From Nipponacmea schrenckii (Eukaryota; Mollusca; Gastropoda; Lottiidae), in contig CM060200.1 in the NCBI GenBank assembly GCA_030562195.1, positions 39,591,084 to 39,655,083 on the forward strand: a DNA stretch of 64,000 bases. The letters are read 5' to 3'. Under the pieces are notes generated by a model, which worked only from the letters and a program-made list of their open reading frames with translations, was not told the origin of the DNA and searched no databases. A program made the translations under genes and the position numbers. This document shows positions 50,065 to 60,607 of the stretch, piece by piece. The stretch's first letter is position 1, and each line of letters opens with the position of its first letter.

Positions 50065-50398
50065 AAGTATAAGATCATGTATAAGTATAAAAAAGTATAA
50101 AAGTATAAGATCGTGTATAAGTATAAAAAAGTATAAAAGTATAAGATCGTGTATAAGTATAAAAAAGTATAAAAGTATAAGATCGTGTATAAGTATAAAA
50201 AAGTATAAAAGTATAAGATCATGTATAAGTATAAAAAAGTATAAAAGTATAAGATCGTGTATAAGTATAAAAAAGTATAAGATCGTGTATAAGTATAAAA
50301 AAGTATAAAAGTATAAGATCGTGTATAAGTATAAAAAAGTATAAAAGTATAAGATCATGTATAAGTATAAAAAAGTATAAGATCGTGTATAAGTATAA
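50065..50398. repeat. 36-bp minisatellite
   Basis: GTATAAGATCGTGTATAAGT then ATAAAAAAGTATAAAA recurs with a 36-base period (AAGATC at 50071, 50107, 50143 and on). About nine units are present, some missing one AAAAGTAT sub-unit. The period is a multiple of 3, so antisense frames appear open for about 100 codons; they are not genes. The array is interrupted at 50399 by an inserted element and resumes at about 51425-51446. Confidence 0.92.
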
Positions 50399-51427
50399 AC
50401 AAGTGGTTGCCTAGTAAGATACCCCCTATTTTAAAATATATTTTCTGTTTTAACACAGGCAAAGACTCTAAGATTATTTAGGTCTAATCCATGTTCTCGT
50501 CAATATAAATGTTCACACCAAATTTCATTAAAATCAGATGAAAACTGTATTGTCTATCGCAATCACAAGCCGCGTTTTGACTAAGTCGAGTGCAATAACT
50601 CAAAAACAGAATTTCGAACTTGACCAAGGTGACATCAACTTCAATGATCACACCAAATTTCATTCCAATCAGATGAAAACTGTTGCTCTATTGTGTTTAC
50701 AAGTCTATTTCGACGCAATTTGACTTAGTCTAGGCCAATAATTCAAAAGACGTTCACCCAAAAATCGTCATGATCAAACTTGTCCAAGATTTCATCAATA
50801 TAAATGATAACACCAAATTTCATTCAAATCAAATGGAAATTTGAAATTTAGGCCCGTGCTTTCCCGGAACTACGAGATAGTAGTTTCCCCCCCCACTCTA
50901 TCAAAAACCATTCATGGAAAAATCGCCAATTTCAAACTTGTTCAAGATCTCATCAATATAAATGATCACAGCAAGTTTCATTCAAATCTGATGAAAACTG
51001 TAGTCTCTATCGCGTTCACAAGCCAATTTTGACGCGTTTTGGCTAAGTCAAGTGCAATAACTCAAAAACCGTTCATCGAAAAATCGCCAATTTCGAACTT
51101 GTCCGAGATCTCATCAATATTACTGATCACAGAAAGTTTCATTTAAATCCGATGAAAACTGTAGTCTCTATCGCGTTCACAAGCCAATTTTGACGCGTTT
51201 TGGCTAAGTCAAGTGCAATAACTCAAAAACCGTTCATCGAAATATAGCCAATTTCGAACTTGTCCGAGATCTCATCAATATAAATGATCACAGCAAGTTT
51301 CATTTAAATCCGACAAAAACTGTAGCCTCTATTGCGTTCACAAGCAATTGTGGACGGACGGACCGACGGACCGACGGACGGACAGGGGTGACGACAATAT
51401 ACGACCAACATTATAATGTGGGCGTAT
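50399..51427 (+). mobile_element. 161-bp-repeat element (pearl/Helentron-like), copy A
   Basis: Begins ACAAGTGGTTGCCTAG and ends with a near-palindrome (CCAACATTATAATGTGGG) before GCGTATA. The interior consists of diverged tandem monomers; CATCAATAT marks units at 50951, 51112 and 51273, giving an exact 161-base period in the last three. A GGAC microsatellite lies at 51353-51386. A terminal hairpin, a tandem core of about 160 bp and a microsatellite match what is known of bivalve pearl-type elements, now linked to Helitron/Helentron non-autonomous elements. Naming is inference; structure is direct. There is no protein. Confidence 0.75.
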
Positions 51428-51445
51428 AAAAAGTATAAAAGTATA

Positions 51446-54400
51446 AGCCCCAGATTGTATCTAGAAAGTAAGAAAAAAAAGTAAGAAAAAAAACCATATA
51501 TAAATTGGCTTGTTATCTGATATTCGTCACATTCAGCGATTATTCAGAATATGCCGAGTTTTGTGTTTGTGCTCAGGCTCACCGGAAGCGAGGACACAAG
51601 ATCTTCGCAAAGCACGGACATGGCCTAGTGTAATATTTGCTGTATGTACCCTTCGATTTTAGACGTTCAAAATTAATATTACTATTCAGTCTGTGTTTCT
51701 TGTGTTATCGATGCGCAAGAAAAGAAATTGACCATTATACAGGCTTATTGCCGACACAAACTTTTTTATGCCTTCAAATATAATAGGTTATACCATTTAC
51801 CATTTATCGTACCTTTTAACCTTATGATAACTTCAAACTACCGAACTGGACTCTTTTAATGATATCAAGATTAAGAAACCACTATAAAACATTGTAATCG
51901 CAGATCAAATGTGTACATCGTGTTTTTACGAGAACAATTTTCCTGAACATTTACCGAAATTTCAAAACAGTCTCGTAGTTATTAAGATAAATCAGTTAGA
52001 GTGCGTCATTTAAATACATGAAGAAAAAGTAAGTCTCCATTTATAATGAGTTTAGCGAATCCAGTCTGTGTTTATCAGTGAATATTTACATATATAATCG
52101 TTTATTGCTATATCTCTGAGAAACATATAACATTAATCAGGCTGAAATGGTTTTACTTATCTGTGTCGTTGAATACAGATCAGTGAATGAGCAATATATA
52201 CTTGGATTTAAGTCTTATACACATTAAGTCCGGCTCAAATGACTCTTGTTGTATTATGTCATTATTATGAAACGATTTACACGACCATCATCTTTGGAAA
52301 TCGAATTTTCCTGATTATTTGTAAGGGAATCCATATATCAGGGGCATTATTCTCGAAAACTTAACTTAGATTATACCTAGATTTAAAGTAATACAGTAAT
52401 CTGATTAAATAATAAACCATAATTTTAAATCAATTTTAGTGATTGGCCTTATTCTCAAAAACTGGAGCTAAGAAAGTTTAAGTGTTCTAGTCATCTGATT
52501 GATTAAACTTTTATCAATATAACACGAAATTTAACTATTCTATTATTTTATCTGTGCAAACACGGTAGTGAATGAGCAGAAAAAAATGATATCAGTTGCT
52601 GATGATCTACTTTTTAACAAGTATTATCTGAATCTGGCCGACACGAGCCATCGAAATTTTCGATCATCCAGTTGATCGCAGTAGGAAGTGATTGGTCAAT
52701 TTCGCCTTTACAATTTTCTGCGACGAATCTTATTAATTAAAACCGACTAAAGGGCCACAATTACAAAAGCCTTCATATTTCATAATATTTTAAAAAGCTA
52801 TTTTTTAAAAAAATTTAGTGGTAATTCCCGGGGCCAGAAATATAAATGCGTATTGGACCCCTGTAAGCCGGCTCGGACGTGTTGAGAATGTATAGTGGTA
52901 TAGCCCGGTTCGTTGCCGAATTTTTATCAAAGTGGTTAATTACGAATTGGGAACCTATATAATGACTTTTTGGGAAATCAAAGGGAAACAGTTTTAAAGT
53001 TGTACGGTGTTTTGGGGTATTGTGTTTGCATGGAGAACCGGGTTTTTGCTTTTTTTAAAATTGTTTTATCTAAAGTTTAAAAAAGTTAAATTTAAAAATT
53101 TTAACCTTTTGAACAACTTTTTAACAATTTTAATCTAATTTAAAAGGACTTTTGTTTTGTGCTGATGTGTATTTGTTAAAATCACATGGGACAACATAGG
53201 ATGTTTCGCTTTCACTTTTAACATAGTTTTAATGTCTATTTTTAAAAGAGTTCAAAAGAAATTTTAAATGCTTTTTTCAGAACAATATATTTAAAAACAA
53301 AAATTCAATCTATATTTTGGGATCTGTTTTGTTTATAGTCCCTGTTTGGGGAAATTTTTTAAAATAAAACATCAACATGAACCGGAAAATTTATTGAATG
53401 TACATTTATAAAAAAATCATAAATTAAACGTTTTGTAATAACTTGGCGAATTTTCTCTTGTCTTTAAAGAGTTCAAAAGAATATGATTTAAAAAAGCCTA
53501 ATAACTATGTTGAAAAGTGAAAGTCAAAAAAATCCGTTTTGAAAAAAAAATATTAACCAAAAGAAAAAGGGTATATTTTGGACTGTATTTATAAAAAATG
53601 CAATTTTGGGTAAATTTCTGTCCAATTTTGTTTTAAAAAATGAAAATGCCCTTTAAAATTTGGGCGGTAAAAAGGGAAAAACCCTTATTTATTTCCCCTA
53701 AAATCTATTTATTGTCAAAAAAATTTTATTGGAAATATAACGCTTCCTGAATAACATATACTTGCGACCATGTTTTTTTGTCGTTTGGACCCTTGGATAT
53801 GAACACCTTAATTTTACTTGTTTAATATATTACTTTCAATTTGAAAAAAATTATTGTCCTTAATAAAAGCCCTCAATTTAAATAACAATGTCCTCTAATG
53901 TTCATCTTGTTCAAAAAATTTTAGCACCGCTGAATATAAAATACTAACCCCCTCTAAATAATTATTGCCCCTCTGTGTAAAATATTGTCCCTGAAAATTA
54001 TATTACTTTCTGAATAAATATTGTATTCAATGTATTTTGCCCATTATAAAATAGAAAATAGACTCTTTAAAATCTGGACGGTATAATATACAAGGGAGCC
54101 CCCCCTGAATATATTACTTGTCCCTCCAAATATATTTTACTTGTCCCCCCTAAATATATTTACTTGTCCCCCCTAAAATATATTACTTGTCCCCCCTGAA
54201 TATATTACTTGTCCCTCTGAATATATCATCTTGCCCCTCTAAAAATTTGCCCTTTTCTGGAAAAAATAAAATTTAAAACACCCTTATAAAAATATATTAC
54301 TTGTCCCTCTGGTTGCTTCATGTGGATTATCTCCCTTCGTATGTCTACACCAAAAGTCGACCACAGCAAAATCATCATAATCATGATATCTAAGTTTAAT

Positions 54401-54571
54401 TTAAATAAAAAAGCCTATGAAAAATGAATTACAAATTACAACCCCAGAACGGGGTCATAGATTTAGCTCAGCTAAATACACCCGGTCAAACTAGGCTGTT
54501 TCTGTAAGCAGACCTTCTTAAGATAATTTTCTCAAGCACCACTGTAGTCAAAATAGTGAGAAAAAAGGGGA
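51446..54571. other. Centre between inverted copies A and B; low-complexity, no gene
   Basis: 51446-52800 is ordinary AT-rich DNA. From about 52800 to 54310 composition changes to frequent A/T homopolymers and a patchy C-rich repeat (see 54080-54310). No open frame is recognisable. Confidence 0.5.
54080..54310. repeat. Imperfect tandem repeat, AATATATTACTTGTCCCCCC unit
   Basis: Six to seven units of roughly 24-29 bp built on AATATATTACTTGTCC with C-runs of 2-6 bases. Weaker versions (TATTGTCCCTGAAAA, ATTGCCCCTCTGTG) extend back to about 53930. Length variation lies in the C-runs and A/T spacer. Confidence 0.75.
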
Positions 54572-54655
54572 AACAGTGGCGGTTCTAGGAATTATTAGGG
54601 GTGCGGTGCAAGTAGAGGTCACAAAATTGTAAAGGGGGGTAATTCTTTAATACTT
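54572..54655 (+). mobile_element. Possible hAT terminus, single end
   Basis: CAGTGGCGGTTCTAGGAATT, followed by GGGGTGCGG and a G-run, resembles the CAGTGGCGGATC-type inverted terminus of many hAT elements. The partner end was not found in the window, so only one end can be shown. Confidence 0.35.
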
Positions 54656-54958
54656 TAGCCATGCTACCACTGGATGTAGATTCATCCACCACAGGAGAAT
54701 GTGTCGAAGTTAATATAAGTAGCTTAATTATTTTCGTTAGTTAGTTGACGATGGTGCAAGCTTAGTATCTATTTCTGAGTACAGAGCTATAAGGGTATGG
54801 CTTGCATTGAGTTATTGCATTAGAAGTGAACGGTGAACATCATGCTGTAATTACAATGAGCAATGCTATCTTCCTTTTCCAAGATAGACCATTCCGGTAA
54901 ATTTATGTAACAACTTACATCGTGGTGAAATAGATCATGCAAAATGCATAACATTTTA
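54656..54958. other. No gene recognised
   Basis: Spacer without recognisable features. Confidence 0.45.
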
Positions 54959-54959
54959 A

Positions 54960-55980
54960 TACGCCCACATGAAAATGTGGACGTATATTGGTATCACCCC
55001 TGTCCGTCCGTCCGTCCGTCCACAATTGCTTGTGAACGCAATAGAGGCTACAGTTTTTGTCGGATTTGAATGAAACTTTATTATTGATGAGATCTCGGAC
55101 AAGTTCGAAATTTACAATTTTTCGATGAACGGTTTTTGAGTTATTGCACTTGACTTAGCCAAAACGCGTCAAAATTGGCTTGTGAACACGATAGAGACTA
55201 CAGTTTTCATCAGATTTGAATGAAACTTGCTGTGATCATTTATATTGATGAGATCTTGGACAAGTTCGAAATTGGGGATTTTTCGATGAATGGTTTTTGA
55301 GTTATTGCACTTGATTTAGCCAAAACGCGTCAAAATTGACTTGTGAACACGATAGAGACTACAGTTTTCATCAAATTTGAATGAAACTTGCTGTGATCAT
55401 TTATATAGATGAGATCTTGGACAAGTTCGAAATTGGTGATTTTTCGATGAATGGTTTTTGAGTTATTGCACTTGACTTAGTCAAAACGCCTCAAAATTGG
55501 CTTGTGAACGCGATAGAGATCACAATTTCCATTTGATTTAAATGAAATTTGGTGTTATCATTTATATTGATGAAATCTTGGACAAGTTTGATCGTGATGA
55601 TTTTTGGGTGAACGTTTTTGAGTTATTGGCCTTGACTAAGTCAAATTGCGTCGAAATAGACTTGTGCACACGATAGAGACAACAGTTTTCATCTGATTGG
55701 AATGAAATTTTTTGTGATCATTGAAGTTGATGCCATCTTGGTCAAGTTCGAAATTGACATTTCGATATACTGTTTTTGAGTTATTGCACTTGACTTAGTC
55801 AAAACGCGGCTTGTGATTGCGATGGACAATACAGTTTTCATTTTGATTGGAATGAAATTTGGTGTTATCATTTATATTGACGAGAACTTGGATTAGACCT
55901 AAATAATCTTAGAGTTTCTGCCTGTGTTAAAACAGAAAATATATTTTAAAGTGGGCGTACCTTGCTAGGCAACTACTTGT
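54960..55980 (-). mobile_element. 161-bp-repeat element, copy B (inverted relative to copy A)
   Basis: Reverse complement of the copy A structure: terminal hairpin (CCCACATGAAAATGTGG) and GTCC microsatellite at the left; diverged 161-bp monomers; then GGATTAGACCTAAATAATC, TGTTAAAACAGAAAATAT and the end GCTAGGCAACTACTTGT. Alignable with copy A from end to end by eye. Copies A and B form a 1-kb inverted repeat separated by about 3.5 kb. Confidence 0.8.
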
Positions 55981-56374
55981 TTTTTTTATGGAAGGAAAGT
56001 TTCTCGCGAAGTAAAATTGTATCTTATGAGATTATTTATGTCTGTTTTTATGGAATGAAATTTGTATGTTGTCAAAAGGGAATGATTCGGACAACAATTA
56101 AACCATGACATATAGTTTGATTTAATTCTTAGATGGCTTAAATTGCGAAAAACGTAATTTGCCTGGTGCAATTTCTATTAAAAGGCACGCTTATTTGCAG
56201 TCTTTAAGTGGTTATATACATTTCGATGTTCCAAGTGCTTCTGGACCATGTGTTGTAGAAACATCATGAAATCAGTTCCGTATCAGCCCACTATTAACGG
56301 ACGAATAATGCATTGCCACAATTACTTATGGTACTTACTGCCAAACCACAAGTAAATTTTGACACAAGTATGCC
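55981..56374. other. No gene recognised
   Basis: AT-rich spacer between copies B and C. Confidence 0.45.
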
Positions 56375-56683
56375 TGAGTGAGTCCGTCCGTCCGTCCGTC
56401 CACAATTGCTTGTGAACGCAAAACTAGTTTTTGCCGGATTTGAATGAAACTTGCTGAGATGATGAAAGATTATGAAATTGGCGATTTTTCGAGGAATTTT
56501 AAAGTTTTGCATTGTTGTCAAAACGCGAAATTGGCTTTGCGCGATAGAGAAGTTATCGATTTGAATAATGTTTGTTGAATTTTATGATTGAACTTGGATT
56601 AGACCTAAATAATGTTAATTTCTGCCTGTGTTAAAACAGAAAATATATTTAAAGTGCGCGTATCTTGCTAGGCAATACTTGTA
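56375..56683 (-). mobile_element. 161-bp-repeat element, copy C, internally deleted
   Basis: Same orientation as copy B. It has the GTCC microsatellite (56383-56401), CACAATTGCTTGTGAACGC, one much-eroded monomer and the full terminal tract GGATTAGACCTAAATAATG to GGCAATACTTGT. Many small deletions have shortened about 1 kb to 0.3 kb. Confidence 0.75.
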
Positions 56684-56744
56684 AGTGTTTATAGGTACAG
56701 GAAAAATTTCGATAAATTAAGTCATATGAGACATGTGGTTGGTG

Positions 56745-56812
56745 AAGCATCATGGTTAGCAGTTACCGTTCTAGGCACTATTAGCCGTGGGTTCGAATCA
56801 ATGATGTGCAAG
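56745..56812 (+). mobile_element. tRNA-like SINE head
   Basis: A-box-like TGGTTAGCAG, then 30 bases on a near-perfect B box GGGTTCGAATC. Flanks do not pair into an acceptor stem, so it is a tRNA-derived SINE head rather than a functional tRNA gene. Confidence 0.5.
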
Positions 56813-56849
56813 GAAATAATTAGGTATTCCTACTGTCAAACCAACTAGA

Positions 56850-57155
56850 GTATATTTTGATCAAGTTGCTCGAAAAATCGTCCAATTTCCTTGTCCAAAT
56901 TCTATTAAAAAACACAGTTTTTGCAGATCCTTGAAATGTTTTACTATCGCGGTCACAAGCCAATTTTGACGCGTTTTGACGAAGGCAACTGCAATAACTC
57001 AAAAACCGTTCGTCAAAAAATCGCCAATTTCGAACTTGTCCGAATCTCATCAATATAAATGATCACAGCAAGTTTCATTCAAATCCGACAAAAACTGTGT
57101 TTTGCGTTAAGAATTGACGGACGGACGGACACGGACAGGTGACGACAATATACGA
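56850..57155 (+). mobile_element. 161-bp-repeat element, copy D, truncated
   Basis: Same orientation as copy A: about 1.5 monomers (CACAAGCCAATTTTGACGCG, CAATAACTCAAAAACCGTTC, GATCACAGCAAGTTTCATTC), then the GGAC microsatellite and GACGACAATATACGAC. The hairpin end is replaced by other sequence, and the Penelope-like element begins about 170 bases later. Confidence 0.75.
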
Positions 57156-57329
57156 CATTACAAGGTGTTGTTGTTAAAATATTGCACGGCACACTTGCAG
57201 TTCCACTCGATTCACTACCCTCTACTACGATCAGATTCGACTTCTTCTCAAATGTCAATTTCTGCTCCAATATCCAATTCCAAGATTGCATTATCGTCAA
57301 TGGCGCTGGAAGTAGAAGTTTATGCAATT

Positions 57330-58582
57330 TTACCGCAGCCGATTTTTAAAGAAACTACTAATTTGATAAACAATATTCTTGCCGACTTATTTAAAACAAG
57401 TCATTTAAAACAGAAACAATATGACTATCTTTCTGCCAAACCTGATTGCCGCGAGAGACACTTATACACTTTGCCGAAAATTCATAAGAATCCTACCAAG
57501 GATTGGTTCATGCCTAATAGAATTTCTAAAGGCCGCCCGATTATCTCTGACTGTGGTAGTGAGTCTTATGCAGTGTCAGAATACATCGATCATTTCTTAC
57601 TACCACTAGCATGTCAACATCGAGCCTACCTTAAGGACACAACTGACTTTGTCAATAAAATAAAAAACCTCAAAGTCCCTTCAAATGCTATTCTAATTTC
57701 AATAGACGTAACTTCTATGTACACCAATATCGACAAAACTACTGGCCTTATGGCAGTTCGCAAAGCTTTTGATAGAAACCCAGATCCAGACAGACCCGAC
57801 GATGCAATTCTACAGCTTTTAGAGATTTGTCTTAGTCGCAATGATTTCACATTGGTAAAACATATCTACAAACCTCAGGTACAGCCATGGGCAAACGATT
57901 CGCCCCTTCATACGCAAACCCTTTCATGGCAGAGTGGGAACGTGAGGTATTACCCCTTTGTCCATTTGACCCACTTTTCTATGGACGCTTCTTAGATGAC
58001 ATTTTCATGGTTTGGACTTACTCCATAGAACAATTTTGGCAATTTTTTTTAAATCCTCACTAACCACCACCCGTCCATCAAACTAACGGCCAACGTCAGC
58101 CACAAAAGCATAGATTTTCTCGATACTACTGTTTTTAAAGGAGCTTCCATAGCAGAGACTAATAAATTAGATATTAAAGTATATTTCAAAGAAACGACTC
58201 ATCAACTTTTGCATAAGAGCTCATTTCATCCAAAACATACATGTTCTGGATACTCTAAACGATTTTTATGCAACATAAAAAATTCCACCTTAGCACAGTT
58301 AGCAGCTAAAAATAGACTTTATGCCGAAGTGCCTCCAGGTTTAAGGAGTGCCCCATGTATGTCAACCAGATGCAAAACATGTCCCTTTATATCAGAAACG
58401 CATTATTTTCTAAGTAACTCTACGAATAAAAGATACCCGATCCAAGAGCACCTAACATGTGAAAACTCGAATGTAATGTACTTAATTTCATGTAAAAAAT
58501 GCCCCAAACAATATATCGGGGAAACAAAGAACAAATTACGCACTCGTTTTAATGCTCACAGATCAGATATTAAATTAAAAAA
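57330..58582 (+). pseudogene. Penelope-like element: reverse transcriptase plus GIY-YIG nuclease, frameshifted, cut by gap
   Basis: 5'-truncated. The first segment (to about 57845) has the Penelope reverse transcriptase features LYTLPKIHKNP, GRPIISDCGSES, EYIDHFLLPLA and SIDVTSMYTNI. A 1-base loss near 57845 moves the frame to one reading YLQTSGTAMG, FAPSYAN and the catalytic FLDD (57989-58000). An extra base at 58061 returns to the first frame: HKSIDFLDTTVFKG, a Cys-rich region (CKTC), then the GIY-YIG endonuclease start (NVMYLISC, YIGET with YIG at 58512-58520, LRTRFNAHRSD). The sequence runs into N at 58583, so the rest of the nuclease is unseen. These elements copy RNA at a nick made by their own nuclease. 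Presence of GIY-YIG and the CKTC region fits Neptune/Penelope types. Confidence 0.9.
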
Positions 58583-59082
58583 NNNNNNNNNNNNNNNNNN
58601 NNNNNNNNNNNNNNNNNNNNNNNNNNNNNNNNNNNNNNNNNNNNNNNNNNNNNNNNNNNNNNNNNNNNNNNNNNNNNNNNNNNNNNNNNNNNNNNNNNNN
58701 NNNNNNNNNNNNNNNNNNNNNNNNNNNNNNNNNNNNNNNNNNNNNNNNNNNNNNNNNNNNNNNNNNNNNNNNNNNNNNNNNNNNNNNNNNNNNNNNNNNN
58801 NNNNNNNNNNNNNNNNNNNNNNNNNNNNNNNNNNNNNNNNNNNNNNNNNNNNNNNNNNNNNNNNNNNNNNNNNNNNNNNNNNNNNNNNNNNNNNNNNNNN
58901 NNNNNNNNNNNNNNNNNNNNNNNNNNNNNNNNNNNNNNNNNNNNNNNNNNNNNNNNNNNNNNNNNNNNNNNNNNNNNNNNNNNNNNNNNNNNNNNNNNNN
59001 NNNNNNNNNNNNNNNNNNNNNNNNNNNNNNNNNNNNNNNNNNNNNNNNNNNNNNNNNNNNNNNNNNNNNNNNNNNNNNNNNN
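58583..59082. other. Assembly gap, 500 N
   Basis: Exactly 500 N, a size that usually marks unknown length. It removes the C-terminal half of the GIY-YIG domain and the 3' end of the Penelope-like element. Confidence 0.98.
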
Positions 59083-60148
59083 CTACCTGGGAATGCTTTT
59101 ATACTTTAACGGCAAATTCTTAAAAACTTAAAAACAGTTAGGAGACCAAGGGCGAAAGGCAATCAGAAACTATGTTACATGTCTTTGTCCGTAGCATACT
59201 AAACTATAGTTGTTAGATTTGGGGTTTCCATAAAGGAAAAGATATAGAAATGATTTATTTACTGTTTCTAAAAACTATTCTTTTGTCAGTGGTGCTCTGT
59301 GCGGACAACTATAGTCACTCATCTCTCTATATATATTTACATAGTAAATCGCACATTAACATCGATTTTCAACGATTTATAGCACGCTAATGTGTTAATA
59401 CAACAAAAAGATCAAAAGAAATTGCAAATATCCTAGTATAAGACAGCTTAAACTTATTTCCTTCATCGGTGTAAATGAAAGAAACATCTGCTAGTTTGAC
59501 GCCGCGACAAATTTTGCCACGGACTTGGGTCAAAACGCACTTAGGTGAGCGTGGTTGTAATAACGACATATAATTGGAATACAGGCCGAGGTAAAAAATT
59601 CGGTTTACAAGGAATAATGGGAAATACAAACACTTGGAGTAGACAATTATTTTCATCTTTAGGGTGAAGACTGTAGAACATGCGATGATCAATCACTCTC
59701 TTCGTTGTTATGTTGGTTTGCTATTATCGCGTGGCATTAACTTAGTTTTCATTAGAACTTTGATGTGGCGATCGCGTTGCCCTGCAAAACTGCGTCAATT
59801 GCGTTTTGACCATTAAGACGGGCAATACTTGTTTGCAGCAACATAAAAATCGACGACGAAAATCAAGCACAATCTAATGCCAACTTGTACAAAATAAAGA
59901 TTTCAGAACAAAGTTCAGTTCCAGAATGTCACTTTGGTTCATTTTAACAAAAATCCAAACCAGTTCAATTTTTTTCAAGATCTTTAATCATCTGTAATTA
60001 ATTTTGAAATGACGAAAGTTACAGACATTCTTAAATATCAAACATATCGTGTTGTCGACCATTAAACTATTTTTTATCACAAATTATAAAGTTTTATATA
60101 TAACAACATTATTAAAGAATATCATGTGATATGATGATTAACGAAACA
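59083..60148. other. No gene recognised
   Basis: Sequence after the gap. Near 59760-59835 are eroded traces of the 161-bp-repeat family (GATCGCGTTG, GCGTCAATTGCGTTTTGACC, GGGCAATACTTGT). Otherwise there is nothing recognisable. Confidence 0.45.
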
Positions 60149-60158
60149 GTGCATTGTG
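60149..60158. repeat. MULE target-site duplication, left
   Basis: GTGCATTGTG, identical to 62961-62970. MULE transposases make 8-11-bp duplications. Confidence 0.9.
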
Positions 60159-60258
60159 CGGTCCGTCTTTTTACTCAAATCCGCTCAAATCACACTCAAA
60201 TCCACTCAAATCCACTCAAATCACACTCAAATCACACTCAAATCTACTCAAATCGCAA
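60159..60258 (+). repeat. MULE left terminal inverted repeat with iterated units
   Basis: After CGGTCCGTCTTTTT comes ACTCAAATCCG and then seven more CTCAAAT-led units of 10-11 bp (CTCAAATCACA, CTCAAATCCA and variants). The right terminus has the same composition inverted. Repeated subterminal motifs are candidate transposase-binding sites (inference). Confidence 0.88.
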
Positions 60259-60423
60259 TACGTTCATTGCTGGGAGTCAAGCTCAAGATCATAAACACAA
60301 TTTTAAAAACATAAAAACGTGTTTCATGAATTTAAAGGTTCAGCAATATGAAAGAACGCACAATATAATCTTTAATTTTTATTCAAGTGACATCAACAAG
60401 AAAATTAAAAATAATATACAGTA

Positions 60424-60471
60424 AATGATGATCATAATAATAATAATGATAATGATAATAATACATTATCC

Positions 60472-60514
<43 letters not shown>

Positions 60515-60556
60515 GTAATAATAATAAATGTAATAATAAATATAATAATAACAGTA
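60424..60556. repeat. (AAT)n microsatellite inside the MULE
   Basis: Long AAT/TAA run with interruptions (TGATAATGATAAT, AATGTAATAATAAATGTAAT), located between the left terminal repeat and the transposase stop codon. Confidence 0.92.
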
Positions 60557-60607
60557 ATATTAATGAAAACGATACTTTAAAGATTGATAACAAAGATACA
60601 TAGCCAT

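Noticed and set aside
49896..50358. Long minus-strand frames encoding Phe/Leu/Tyr/Ile repeats
   Set aside because: They are translations of the 36-bp minisatellite, whose period is a multiple of 3. There is no start context, and the frame crosses an element border.
50399..55980. A single large transposon with 1-kb terminal inverted repeats
   Set aside because: Each arm has both ends of the smaller element, and other copies occur singly. No transposase lies between them and no common target duplication flanks the whole.
56745..56812. Functional tRNA gene
   Set aside because: A and B boxes are present but the flanks do not form an acceptor stem and the anticodon arm is not convincing.
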